Assembly: GCF_963583255.1 (NCBI RefSeq)
Contig: NC_084804.1
Coordinates: 15,566,723 to 15,630,722, forward strand
DNA: 64,000 nt
Reading direction: 5' to 3'
DNA from: Pyrus communis
Taxonomy: Eukaryota; Streptophyta; Magnoliopsida; Rosales; Rosaceae
Part shown: positions 28,980 to 46,848 of the stretch, piece by piece
Layout: each line of letters begins with the position of its first letter
Position numbering within the stretch: position 1 is the stretch's first letter
Made by a program: the position numbers and the translations under genes
The notes under the pieces: model-generated
Database searches by the model: none
The model's input: only the letters and a program-made list of their open reading frames with translations
Told to the model about the DNA's origin: nothing

Positions 28980-30969
28980 GCTCATGAGAATAGTAAAGGG
29001 TTAAAAATTGTAAACAAAATTGACTTTGAAAGCCCTAGTTTAAAGACCAAGTCATGAGAATAGTAAAGGGTTAAAAATTGTAAACAAAATTGACTTTGAA
29101 AGCCCTAGTTTAAAGACCAAGTCATGGTCTGTAGTTTAAAAGAAAGCACGTTTCATGTACCCAAAAGTTGCGTACGCACGTAAAAGAATGGATAAACCTA
29201 GGAGGAATGCACATACTCTTCAAATTTTATATTGTGATACTTCATTTCCTTAATCTTTATTTGAAGATCATCTAAACAAAAATAATTATTTGAAGTTGAG
29301 ATCGTTTAGTCATTTAAATATATGAACCCAATCGATAGTGTTGATACTAAGTAAAAGATTTATAATGAACTATTCATTTTATTGACATATTTGGATAACT
29401 ACATAGCCTTCAATATGAACAGTTTTTTGCATATATGATATTCAAATTCAGAATAAAAAATCAATAACTTATACTATATATATGAAAATACATTATTTAT
29501 AAAAACAAATTATTCCTTGAGTTGAAAAGTAAGATAATGTAGACAACTGTACGATCAATCTCATTTTAATTTGCAATGATCAATCCTTGAGTTACCCTTG
29601 AGTTTTACTGCAAAAGAAAATGTTAACTGCATTAGGAAACAAAGAGCCATTTATCTGCATGTTTATATGATGTATGTCCCAATGTTGAAGGCATAACTTT
29701 TGAAGTTGAATACGGAAGATTAGCAATAGAGATTTGTTCAAACAGTAGAAAATTACTTGAGCCAACAAAAAAACAGAAATTTATGACCACTATTCTTTAC
29801 ATAAGTAGTAAGCGATAAGGATGAAGAATTTAATCTTGATTTTTTCTTCTTGTTAGAGTTTTAGTATTGAATTGGTAAACCCAGTGGTTTTTTGAAATTG
29901 TCTTTCCACTCTAATTAAGAAGGCATCAAAATAGCTAGGTTCTCAAGTTGGCTATTCCTAAAGATTGTGAAAGGATTCCATTGGGGTGGTTTTTTCGAAG
30001 GTTTGGACACCCTTCAAAGTATAGTAGTTACACATTCTTCTTGCTGGTACAAGAATGAGAATAGTAAAGGGTTAAAATTTGTAAACAAAATTGGCTTTGA
30101 AAGTCCTAGTTTAAAGTCCAAGTCATGGTCTGTAATTTAAAAGAAAGCACGTTTCATGTACCCAACAGTTGTCTACGTACGTAAAAGAATGGATAATCCT
30201 TGCGTTCCACCTATGAGGAATGCACATATTCTACAAATTTTATATTGTGATCATTTAGTTTCTTAATTTTTATTTGAACATCATCTAAACAAAAAGAATT
30301 ATTTGAATAAAAGATTTATAACGAACTATTCATTTTATTGATACATTTGGATGACTAAACAGTCTTCATTTGGAATAGTTTTTTGTATATATGATATTCA
30401 AATTAAGATTAAGAAATTAATAACTTATACTACAAAAATACATTATTTATAAAAAAATTATTCCTTGAGTTGAAAAGTAAGATAATGTACACAACAGTTC
30501 GATCGATCTCATCTTAATTTGAAATGATCAATCCTTGAATACTCTTGAGTTTTCCAGCGAAAGAAGATGTTTTATGGATTCGGAAACAAAGAGTCATTTA
30601 TCTGCATGTTTATATTATGCCTGTCCAACTGTTGATGGGCAAAACTTTTGAAGTTGAATATGGGCGATTAACTACAGAGACTTATTCAAACAGTAGAAAA
30701 TTATTTGACCCAACAAAAAAGTAGAAATTTATGACCAGAATTCTTTACGTAAGTACAGAATCGATAAGGATGAAGAATTAATTAATCTTGATCTTTTTCT
30801 TCTTGTTAGAGTTTTAATATTGAATCTGTAAACCCAATGGTTTTGTGAAATTGTATTTCCACGCTAATTAAGAAGGCATCGAAATAGCAAGGTTCTCAAA
30901 TTGGCTATTTCGCTCCTAAAGATTGTGAAAGGATACCATTGGGGTGGCTTCTTCTTGGTAGTACAAGAA
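28980..30969. repeat. Tandemly duplicated upstream region, copy 1
   Basis: A unit of about 1 kb starting near 29046 (ATGAGAATAGTAAAGGGTT) is repeated, more diverged, from 30054 to about 30969. Both units run from the GAGAATAGTAAAGGG motif through AAAGAAAGCACGTTTCATGT to TTCTTCTTG-TGGTACAAGA. In addition the first ~70 bases are present as a fresh extra tandem copy at 28980-29045. Confidence 0.85.
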
Positions 30970-31208
30970 ATTGATTAGTGTTTCAAGAGACTGGTTTCTA
31001 TTAGCTTACATCTATTTATTTTGATTTAATATTTTTCATTTATATATATTTTTACAATTCAAAAACACAAAAGTTTGACCCCCTCTTTAATTTTTCTAAT
31101 TTTTTTCTTTATTTGAATTTTTGGGACTTATATTGAATTCTAGTGTCTCACAACCTGATAGAATTGGGAGGGAGGGTCATTTCATTTTTGGATATAGAAC
31201 AAATAGGT

Positions 31209-31397
31209 TCAGGATATGAGAGAATTAAGGATACCCACCAGAAAGACTAATCCAAACCATAATGATGTGCCGGAAAATAGAACATTTTTGTTACCCGACC
31301 AACCCTCAAGAGAAGCAAATGCAGCATGTATGCTAATTAGTAAGATTAAAGAAGTAGCAATTAATGCAAAAACAGCCAATAGGGAAGCAATATTCAT
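31209..31397 (-). pseudogene. psbZ: Nuclear copy of chloroplast psbZ, copy 1
   Basis: The 62-codon frame from ATG (31397-31395) to TGA matches the photosystem II protein PsbZ along its length ([16 protein letters not shown], then [20 protein letters not shown]). It differs from the plastid form near the start and at the HAAFASLEG segment. The frame is full length but lies in nuclear DNA without a transit peptide, so it is taken as a nuclear plastid relic. Confidence 0.85.
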
Positions 31398-31464
31398 GTT
31401 CGTAATCCTCCAATCTACCAACAAAAGAATTATACCAATTGATCCCTTTATCAACCAAAAAATT

Positions 31465-31537
31465 GTACACCTTATATACTGCTTTTGGGCAACCCTCTCA
31501 ACAACTAAGAGATCCATTCGAGGAACAAAGGGACTAG
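31465..31537 (+). pseudogene. psbN: psbN 3' fragment, copy 1
   Basis: On the + strand, opposite to psbT as in plastids, the frame [20 protein letters not shown] ends in a stop at 31537. The 5' half of psbN is missing at the junction with psbZ DNA. Confidence 0.85.
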
Positions 31538-31597
31538 TTGAAGTATGGATCCTCCCAATATTGGGAGGATTCGTACTTCAATTGAGATGATAACAAA

Positions 31598-31705
31598 TCA
31601 TTTCACCTTTTTAGTTGTAACATTAGGCAGTTCTCGAAAAAAGATAGCGAAACATATTATTCCTAGAGTTGAGACTAAAAGGAATGTATAAACCAATGCT
31701 TCCAT
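31598..31705 (-). pseudogene. psbT: Nuclear copy of chloroplast psbT, copy 1
   Basis: A complete 35-codon frame, [16 protein letters not shown] through [12 protein letters not shown], matches photosystem II PsbT. It sits in the normal order between psbB and psbN, as part of the plastid insert. Confidence 0.88.
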
Positions 31706-31889
31706 AGATTCGATCGTGGTTTACAATTATAGCTTCCATACCTGTTTGTTTGGGATCGTCTCCCGGATAAATAAAGAACAAGAGTCAAAGAAAAGGCAGT
31801 GATTCAAATCAAGATTTATATGGTACCCCATCTAAAAATCACAAAAAGAAAATAAAAATGAAAAGTAACAAGTAACGATGCATATTGTA

Positions 31890-32627
<738 letters not shown>

Positions 32628-32717
32628 GCATTCCCATTTGCATTTTCAGCATTCCCATTTCCATTTTCAGCATTCCCATTTGCATTTCCAGCATTCCCAT
32701 TTGCATTCCCATTTGCA
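32628..32717 (+). repeat. 21-bp repeats at the tandem-duplication junction
   Basis: About four units of GCATTCCCATTTGCATTTTCA occur between the truncated LTR and the start of the second gene copy. The complete LTR has only one or two such units at its matching place, so the array seems to have grown at the breakpoint. Confidence 0.75.
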
Positions 32718-33161
32718 TTTTTTAAAACTGTGTTAAACAGGTGGAATATATTAAAATCTATTAGCATCCTTATGTTCAACAAAGAATAAAAAATAGATGT
32801 TTGTAATATATAGCAAAAGTTTTAAAACTCTTTAATTCTTCTAAGTAAATTTGACAAATACGTACAATCCAACCTTCGACCAGTTCAAGCGTATACTTTT
32901 TCTTTTCTTCTATCAAATTTGTCATGTCACCCAAGGTCATATGCAAAGCCAGCTAACTGAAAACATTTGTGTTAAGTTGTGCAAAAAGTTGAGCACGCCT
33001 TAATTGAAAAAATAATCACTAATACAATTAGGCAAGAAGGGGACGAAGATAATCCTGAGGAGCTAGAAATATTTTGACTTCAACAAGAAGATATTAACAA
33101 GGTTTTACATACGTACCCAAAAGCTCCAAGGTGTGGTATCAACTCCAAAAAAAAAAAAAAA

Positions 33162-33199
<38 letters not shown>

Positions 33200-33623
33200 A
33201 TCCCAAACAATAGTATAGAAATGTTTTAGTCCATCTAAAACCTTTTCTTATTTTTTTTTATTTTTTAATTTTTTTGTGGCCTTGTTTATTATTGTGCTTA
33301 TTAACAATTACTACTATGTCGAGGCGAGTTTCTTTACAATAGGACCAAGAAAAATAATAACTTATTACAATGTGCTATTTATTTCTCAACCCAAACTAGG
33401 ACCAAAACTGTTTACGGCTATAAATAAGTTATTCCTTTGTATAGAGAGGTCTTACTGTAGCATTCACAACTCTTATAGCTTTTTATTGAATTATTGAATC
33501 TCAAAGAATACTTACATTATTGAAAAGAAATACAAATGCGGAAGGAATTGAAATACAAATACATAAAAAGGACAATTATCCACTTAAATGTTTATAATCA
33601 ACAATAAATTTCTTTTAATTCCT

Positions 33624-36930
<3,307 letters not shown>

Positions 36931-36994
36931 AACTTGGGAGTTTTGATATCGATCGAGATAATTAAGTTATCTCCTCCTGGAATATTGCATGGGG

Positions 36995-37002
36995 TTTATA
37001 TA
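36995..37002 (-). promoter_or_regulatory. TATA box of beta-glucosidase copy 2
   Basis: CTCTATATAAACC on the minus strand, at the same distance from the ATG as in copy 1. Confidence 0.8.
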
Positions 37003-37039
37003 GAGAAAGGGAGGAAGGGATATGGTGTCTACGTACTAG

Positions 37040-39030
37040 CTCATGAGAATAGTAAAGGGTTAAAAATTGTAAACAAAATTGACTTTGAAAGCCCTAGTTT
37101 AAAGACCAAGTCATGAGAATAGTAAAGGGTTAAAAGTTGTAAACAAAATTGACTTTGAAAGCCCTAGTTTAAAGACCAAATCATGGTCTGTAGTTTAAAA
37201 GAAAGCACGTTTCATGTACCCAAAAGTTGCGTACGCACGTAAAAGAATGGATAAACCTATGAGGAATGCACATACTCTTCAAATTTTATATTGTGATACT
37301 TCATTTCCTTAATCTTTATTTGAAGATCATCTAAACAAAAATAATTATTTGAATTTGAGATCGTTTAGTCATTTAAATATATGAACCCAATCGATAGTGT
37401 TGATACTAAGTAAAAGATTTATAATGAACTATTCATTTTATTGACATATTTGGATAACTACATAGCCTTCAATATGAACAGTTTTTTGCATATATGATAT
37501 TCAAATTCAGAATAAAAAATCAATAACTTATACTATATATATGAAAATACATTATTTATAAAAACAAATTATTCCTTGAGTTGAAAAGTAAGATAATGTA
37601 GACAACTGTACGATCAATCTCATTTTGCAATGATCAATCCTTGAGTTACCCTTGAGTTTTCCTGCAAAAGAAAATGTTAACTGCATTAGGAAACAAAGAG
37701 CCATTTATCTGCATGTTTATATGATGTATGTCCCAATGTTGAAGGCATAACTTTTGAAGTTGAATATGGAAGATTAGCAATAGAGACTTGTTCAAACAGT
37801 AGAAAATTACTTGAGCCAACAAAAAAACAGAAATTTATGACCACTATTCTTTACATAAGTAGTAAGCGATAAGGATGAAGAATTTAATCTTGATTTTTTC
37901 TTCTTGTTAGAGTTTTAGTATTGAATCGGTAAACCCAGTGGTTTTTTGAAATTGTCTTTCCACTCTAATTAAGAAGGCATCAAAATAGCTAGGTTCTCAA
38001 GTTGGCTATTCCTAAAGATTGTGAAAGGATTCCATTGGGGTGGTTTTTTCGAAGGTTTGGACACCCTTCAAAGTATAGTAGTTACACATTCTTCTTGCTG
38101 GTGCAAGAATGAGAATAGTAAAGGGTTAAAATTTGTAAACAAAATTGGCTTTGAAAGTCCTAGTTTAAAGTCCAAGTCATGGTCTGTAATTTAAAAGAAA
38201 GCACGTTTCATGTACCCAACAGTTGTCTACGTACGTAAAAGAATGGATAATCCTTGCGTTCCACCTATGAGGAATGCACATATTCTACAAATTTTATATT
38301 GTGATCATTTAGTTTCTTAATTTTTATTTGAACATCATCTAAACAAAAAGAATTATTTGAATAAAAGATTTATAACGAACTATTCATTTTATTGATACAT
38401 TTGGATGACTAAACAGTCTTCATTTGGAATAGTTTTTTGTATATATGATATTCAAATTAAGATTAAGAAATTAATAACTTATACTACAAAAATACATTAT
38501 TTATAAAAAAATTATTCCTTGAGTTGAAAAGTAAGATAATGTACACAACAGTTCGATCGATCTCATCTTAATTTGAAATGATCAATCCTTGAATACTCTT
38601 GAGTTTTCCAGCGAAAGAAAATGTTTTATGGATTCGAAAACAAAGAGTCATTTATCTGCATGTTTATATTATGCCTGTCCAAATGTTGATGGGCAAAACT
38701 TTTGAAGTTGAATATGGGCGATTAACTACAGAGACTTATTCAAACAGTAGAAAATTATTTGACCCAACAAAAAAGTAGAAATTTATGACCAGAATTCTTT
38801 ACGTAAGTACAGAATCGATAAGGATGAAGAATTAATTAATCTTGATCTTTTTCTTCTTGTTAGAGTTTTAATATTGAATCCGTAAACCCAATGGTTTTGT
38901 GAAATTGTATTTCCACGCTAATTAAGAAGGCATCGAAATAGCAAGGTTCTCAAATTGGCTATTTCGCTCCTAAAGATTGTGAAAGGATACCATTGGGGTG
39001 GCTTCTTCTTGGTAGTACAAGAAATTGATT
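37040..39030. repeat. Tandemly duplicated upstream region, copy 2
   Basis: It has the same organisation as upstream of copy 1: a ~70-base double repeat next to the promoter, then two diverged ~1-kb units starting with GAGAATAGTAAAGGG (second unit from about 38110). Confidence 0.85.
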
Positions 39031-39262
39031 AGTGTTTCAAGAGACTGGTTTCTATTAGCTTACATCTATTTATTTTGATTTAATATTTTTCATTTATATA
39101 TATTTTTACAATTCAAAAACACAAAAGTTTGACCCCCTCTTTAATTTTTCTAATTTTTTTCTTTATTTGAATTTTTGGGACTTATATTGAATTCTAGTGT
39201 CTCACAACCTGATAGAATTGGGAGGGAGGGTCATTTCATTTTTGGATATAGAACAAATAGGT

Positions 39263-39451
39263 TCAGGATATGAGAGAATTAAGGATACCCACCAGAAAGA
39301 CTAATCCAAACCATAATGATGTGCCGGAAAATAGAACATTTTTGTTACCCGACCAACCCTCAGGAGAAGCAAATGCAGCATGTACGCTAATTAGTAAGAT
39401 TAAAGAAGTAGCAATTAATGCAAAAACAGCCAATAGGGAAGCAATATTCAT
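39263..39451 (-). pseudogene. psbZ: Nuclear copy of chloroplast psbZ, copy 2
   Basis: A full 62-codon frame like that of copy 1, but with [10 protein letters not shown], which is closer to the plastid protein (SVPVVFASPDG). So copy 1 carries the derived change here. Confidence 0.85.
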
Positions 39452-39518
39452 GTTCGTAATCCTCCAATCTACCAACAAAAGAATTATACCAATTGATCCC
39501 TTTATCAACCAAAAAATT

Positions 39519-39591
39519 GTACACCTTATATACTGCTTTTGGGCAACCCTCTCAACAACTAAGAGATCCATTCGAGGAACAAAGGGACTAG
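39519..39591 (+). pseudogene. psbN: psbN 3' fragment, copy 2
   Basis: Same fragment and same junction with psbZ DNA as copy 1, ending FEEQRD and a stop. Confidence 0.85.
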
Positions 39592-39651
39592 TTGAAGTAT
39601 GGATCCTCCCAATATTGGGAGGATTCGTACTTCAATTGAGATGATAACAAA

Positions 39652-39759
39652 TCATTTCACCTTTTTAGTTGTAACATTAGGCAGTTCTCGAAAAAAGATA
39701 GCGAAACATATTATTCCTAGAGTTGAGACTAAAAGGAATGTATAAACCAATGCTTCCAT
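39652..39759 (-). pseudogene. psbT: Nuclear copy of chloroplast psbT, copy 2
   Basis: A complete 35-codon PsbT frame, as in copy 1. Confidence 0.88.
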
Positions 39760-39943
39760 AGATTCGATCGTGGTTTACAATTATAGCTTCCATACCTGTT
39801 TGTTTGGGATCGTCTCCCGGATAAATAAAGAACAAGAGTCAAAGAAAAGGCAGTGATTCAAATCAAGATTTATATGGTACCCCATCTAAAAATCACAAAA
39901 AGAAAATAAAAATGAAAAGTAACAAGTAACGATGCATATTGTA

Positions 39944-42040
<2,097 letters not shown>

Positions 42041-42354
42041 GATTTATTTTTTGTCCCATAATCCCCCACTACTATATATATCGTGAAACATGTCATCTGT
42101 TTGTATTTTTTTTTTTTTTTAAGTCATTCGTTTTTTTTTGTTTTTTTTTTTTTTTTTTTTTAAGCATAGCATAATATAGCATATTTGTATTTTTTTTTTT
42201 TTTTTTATAATCTAAGATATTCTTCCTTTAAGCATCCTCAGCTCTAATTTATAGATTTCCTTTTATCTATTTCTTCCACATCATCGAAAGATATATCTTT
42301 CAATACAATAGTTATATAACAAGTGGATCTTACCTTTGTCTAGTGTACTACCAC
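42041..42354. other. T-rich spacer
   Basis: Long T-runs occur near 42107-42120, 42130-42161 and 42191-42206. No gene is seen. Confidence 0.5.
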
Positions 42355-42560
42355 CAGATATTATGGAGGAATCCACGGAAGATGTTTGTTTACAATCTAA
42401 AACTGTTGGACCAAATGATGAGGAGAAGAATGAGACTATTCCATACATAAGAAAAGATGATAAGAAGGGAAAAAAGAGAGTAGCTGACTAGGGCGAATTG
42501 AGAAGAAATAAGTCTGATAATAAAGGAAAAAAGTTTGGTCGAGATGACATGTCATATATG
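42355..42560 (+). pseudogene. Fragment of a PIF Myb-like gene
   Basis: The frame IRKDDKKGKKRVAD, a stop, then GELRRNKSDNKGKKFG parallels the basic C-terminal segment of the Myb/SANT-like relic at 19951-20045 (RKGAKKGKNKRAD, then GELRTSKFDRKRKKVG). It is a third, older and more diverged member of that family. Confidence 0.6.
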
Positions 42561-44230
42561 ACAACTACAAATACATAAAAACAAATATAGATGTGTACTT
42601 GACGTCATAAATGCTAATTATATTATATATTTACCCGCTTAACTTTCTGTTTGCAGGAATCAATAACAAATTTTAATGTCTTTTCACAAGACGAATGGGG
42701 CAAACAATATGAAAATTGAGCAAGACTTTCTTTTTGTAGATTTTTCGCAAATGGAAAATTGGAGGTGCGGAGAATGCACATGATATTTTGGCGTTGTGCA
42801 ACACGAGGAAAAAATTGGAAGGATTTTTTTTGTTTTGTTTTTGTGGCAAATTTTGTGCACTCTAGAAATTTGAAGTGGAGGTTGCACCATTTTCTTTTTG
42901 AATTGTACTATCTTAAGTTAAAATAACTTGTAGTTGTGTTCATATATTATTAGAAAAATGGAGACAATACTCTTATTGATTATTAATTCATCTTCTTTAT
43001 GTTATGCTACAAAATGATGTACACACATAGCATAAGAATAAAACCTAACAATCTGTTTGGATGAAAATAATTTATATTACTAAAGAATTTTAAAATGATG
43101 GAAATTGAAATGACAAAATTTTATTATCTAGAAATTGTGAATTTGCTTGTTTGATTAACCTAAAAGAACAATAGAAATGAATACAGAATTTGTTATTTTT
43201 AAACTCTCATTTATAGAAATATGAAAATAACATCTATTTACATGAAACTAAATTTAAGAATTGAAGGTACCAAATTCTAAGTTTTTTTTTTCCATGCCAA
43301 AATTCTAAATTTATATGTCCTCCTCTAAACATAAGGCTGGCTTGGGATTGCTTAATTTTTTTGAAAAAAAAAGTTGGAACCATAAATTGTGTTTGGTTGG
43401 AAAAAAGAGTTTTTTTTTTTCTTCAATTGTGGATCAAAAACAATAGAAGGCAAAAGTAGGTTAGACTCTAAAAGAGCATTTTTTTTTCATAGAAGAGCGT
43501 AAAAATTGTCAATTAATGAAACATTTATGCTGACAATACTATCCTTTTCTCCTATGCTTCGTTCAATTTCCACCTTTCCCTATTTCTCTCGCGCTTTCTC
43601 CTCTCCCTCTCATCTGGTTCGGGCATAGACCCATCTATCCTCTTCATCTCCTCCGGTTCAAGCACTCTTAACCAACAACAGGTGAGTTTTCTTTCGTTTC
43701 AATTTCTAATTTGCTTATTTTGACAATTTATTGTTGGAATATTGAAATATTGAACTGATTCAACTATAAGTCATTTTCTTCATTTTTCTGCAATTGATTT
43801 TTGTTCCAAAATGATTGAAATTTGCTGATTAATTTGGTTAAATTCTATTTTTAATTAATTTCTGGGACTTGAGGTGGATTAATTTCTTTGGTTAATTTGG
43901 TTAGAATCGTTTTTTCCCGTATAATTAGTTGATTAGTTGGAACTTAGTTCGGTGATTAGTTTTTGGATGATACTGGAAGATTTGATTGCTGCTAAATTAA
44001 ATTTACACAGACATGGATCCTCTCTTTCACGTGGTATCAGCGAAAACATGTCTGCAACATAAATTTACACCGGCATCTGGATAGTGAGCTTTTCAAAAGT
44101 AGTTTTTTTATTTGGACCAAAAGATAAAAGAATAGTATGAGTCGCATGAAATGGAAGATTGCAGAATCATAGTAAGCATATGATTTTGAGCAGGCAATGA
44201 ACATTTCAGAGCCTTATCTCTAGCTCATAA
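42561..44230. other. AT-rich spacer, one exon-like stretch
   Basis: Near 43560-43690 a pyrimidine-rich stretch ends CCAACAACAGGTGAGTTTTC. It looks like a plant 5' leader exon followed by a GT donor, but no coding exon follows, so it may be a promoter fragment left by duplication. The rest shows nothing recognisable. Confidence 0.4.
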
Positions 44231-44477
44231 GAGTAACTCCACCCCTATCCACTTTGCGCCAGCACCCAGCACATTTATCCACTTAATTGAACAGTAATAG
44301 ACCCAAAGAACAGCAATAGGCCAAAGCATCTCCACCCCAAAAAAAATGTGCTGGCACCCAGTCTAAAAAATGCGCTGGTACAAACGATCTCCACCCCTAC
44401 AAAATGCGCTGGCACCCAGTCTATTTAAAATATTAAATAATTTTTTTATAAAATAATAAAAAAAAAATAGTTTTAAT

Positions 44478-44745
44478 TTCGGATAGGATTTTTAGCCAAT
44501 CTCGTCACGCCACGTGTCATTATCCGAACGTACTATTTTTTGAATAGATTTCCCCTAAGATTTTCAACCAATCCCGACAATCCACGTGTCACTTCCTGTT
44601 TACAATAATTTAGGCAAGATTTCGATAAGATTTTTAACCAATCTCGTCACGCCACGTGTCATTATCCGAACGTACTATTTTTTGAATAGATTTCCGCTAA
44701 GATTTTCAACCAATCCCGTAGTGCCACGTGGCATTGTCCAGAACC
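44478..44745 (+). repeat. Subterminal repeats of the Harbinger element
   Basis: A ~150-base unit (ACCAATCTCGTCACGCCACGTGTCATTATCC, then CGTACTATTTTTTGAATAGATTTCC and ACCAATCCCG) is present nearly twice. CCACGTG or a close form occurs four times. Repeats of this kind inside transposon ends often bind the transposase partner protein; that role is inferred here. Confidence 0.8.
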
Positions 44746-44868
44746 TCATATTCTTTTTTTTTTTGTCCATATAAACCCTACATCCCTACATCCATCCTCA
44801 CACTAAACTCAATCCTTTTTTTTAGCTCAGAATTCTTCTTTATCGTTTTCAAATCTTGAGTTCTTACA

Positions 44869-46374
44869 ATGTCTTCTTCAAAGAGAGCGTATAAATAGTT
44901 GCAAGAGCAGCAGAAAAGGTTGTTGGCACAACAGGAAGAATTGATCAATCTTGACCAAGGTGGAGGTGGAGATGAGGCCTTCGCAATGGAGGAGGATGAG
45001 GATGATCACCATAGAAGGCGGAAGGCCTCACATTCCCGCCGTATCATGGAAGCTATGGGTCAGATAGCCAAACCCAGACATGCGGCAAACATCGATAGAA
45101 GAAGGGAAAGACGAGGTAAAGATCTCTTGGAAGATTATTTTATTCCCAACAGCGTTTTCCCTGATCATGTTTTTAGACGTCGTTATAGAATGCAACGAAG
45201 TTTGTTCGCTAAAATCATGAGTGATGTCTGCAACCATGATCCATATTTTGTGCAAAAAGATGATGCTTTTCATGTTCTAGGTCTTCTTCCTGAGCAAAAA
45301 ATTACGGCTGCCTTGCGAATGCTTGCATATGGAGCATCTGCAGATCAAGTGGATGAGATCGCAAGGATGGGAAAAACAACGGTTCTGGAGTCCCTGATGC
45401 GGTTTTGCTCTGCAATTGAAGCCCTCTACACCAATGAGTACCTTCGGCAACCCACGACAAGGGACATGCGAAGGCTTCTGAGGAAGGGTGAGATGCGAGG
45501 CTTCCCTGGCATGATTGGAAGCATCGACTGCATGCACTGGACATGGAAAAACTATCCAAGTGCGTGGCAAGGAGCTTATGGCGACAGAAAAGGAGCCAAA
45601 AGCATCATTCTGGAAGCGGTGGCTTCTTTTGATACATGGATTTGGCATGCTTTTTTTGGTGTTCCAGGAGCTCAGAATGACCTAAATGTCCTTGCCCAAT
45701 CTCCAGTGTTTGACGAACTGCTACAAGGGCGTGGGCCGAGATGCACATATTGGGTTAATGGTAATAAATACGAGGGACCATACTACCTTGCAGATGGTAT
45801 TTACCCAAGGTGGTCAACATTTGTCAAAACAGTGCCACACCCGCAGAGTGAAAAAGAGAAACACTTCGCAAAGTGTCAAGAAGGGTGTAGGAAGGATGTC
45901 GAGCGTTGTTTTGGTATCCTGCAAGCTCGTTGGGCCATTGTCAGGGCTGCAGCTAGAATGTTTGATGTTGAGGCTCTTCGATCCATCATGATGACGTGTA
46001 TTATTCTCCACCACATGATTGTTGAAGACGAGTATGATTATGATATCGTCGATGAATACGAGCCGGATCTGATGAACAACTCAAGAACACAAATCTACTA
46101 TGCTCTCCACAACATGATTGTTGAAGACGAGTATGATTATGATGCCGTCGATGAATACGAGCCGGATCTGATGAACAACTCAAGAACACAAATCTACTAT
46201 GCTCATGACCGGACCAAAGATCCCGTGCAACACGAGCCGTTGGAACGGGATGGACGTTACAATGAATTGATCGTTCAACGATACACTTCATTGCAAGAGC
46301 CATACTGGCACATAGCCCGCCAGAATGACTTGATTGACCATCAGTGGAGATTGCACGAAGGCGAAGATAATTAA
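44869..46374 (+). CDS. HARBI1-like DDE transposase with early nonsense codon
   Basis: The likely original start, ATG at 44869 (MSSSKRAYK), is followed by TAG at 44896-44898, probably from CAG Gln. After it the frame is open for 491 codons to TAA. The first later ATG, at 44986, would still give the whole catalytic domain. Visible motifs are the acidic N-terminus (MEEDEDD), a helix-turn-helix-like middle, GSIDCMHWTW with the first Asp, GVPGAQNDLNV with the second, and RKDVERCFGILQARW with the Glu. A 99-bp in-frame tandem duplication (46007-46204, MIVEDEYDYD repeated) lies in the C-terminal part. The protein would cut and move the element with the Myb-like partner at 46849-48084. Confidence 0.85.
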
Positions 46375-46514
46375 AATAAGGCTTGTGGTTGAAGAATAAA
46401 GTGTATTGTTTTTTAAGTAATCTTATTTAGTGTGTTTGTTTTTTTTTTAAGTTTAAATGGTGAGGTTATGTAATTTTATTTGGTATTTTTTTTTAAAATG
46501 TTTATTTGGTGAGT

Positions 46515-46835
46515 TTATGTAATCTTATTCAAATATTTAAATAAAGTACAAAAATTACATAAGAAATTAAATAAAGTTCTAAAAGTAAATAAGAAATTAC
46601 ATAAGAAAGTAAATAATGTTCTAAAAGTAAATAATAAATAACATAAGAAATTAAATAAAGTTCTAAAAATAAATAAGAAATTACATAAGAAATTAAATAA
46701 AGTTCTAGAAGTAAATAGGAAATTACATAAGAAATTAAATAAAGTTCTAAAAATAAATAAGAAATTACATAAGAAATTAAATAAAGTTCTAAAAATAAAT
46801 AAGAAATTACATAAGAAATTAAATAAAGTAGTACA
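46515..46835. repeat. 42-bp tandem repeat between convergent genes
   Basis: About seven units of ATTACATAAGAAATTAAATA then AAGTTCTAAAAATAAATAAGAA fill the gap between the 3' ends of the two transposon genes. Minus-strand frames through it (FLCNFLF-type repeats) are artefacts. Confidence 0.85.
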
Positions 46836-46848
46836 AATAAATGCGAAA

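Noticed and set aside
31216..31590. 124-codon + strand frame and its copy at 39270-39644
   Set aside because: It is the antisense of psbZ plus part of psbN in the wrong frame; the plastid gene order explains the sequence.
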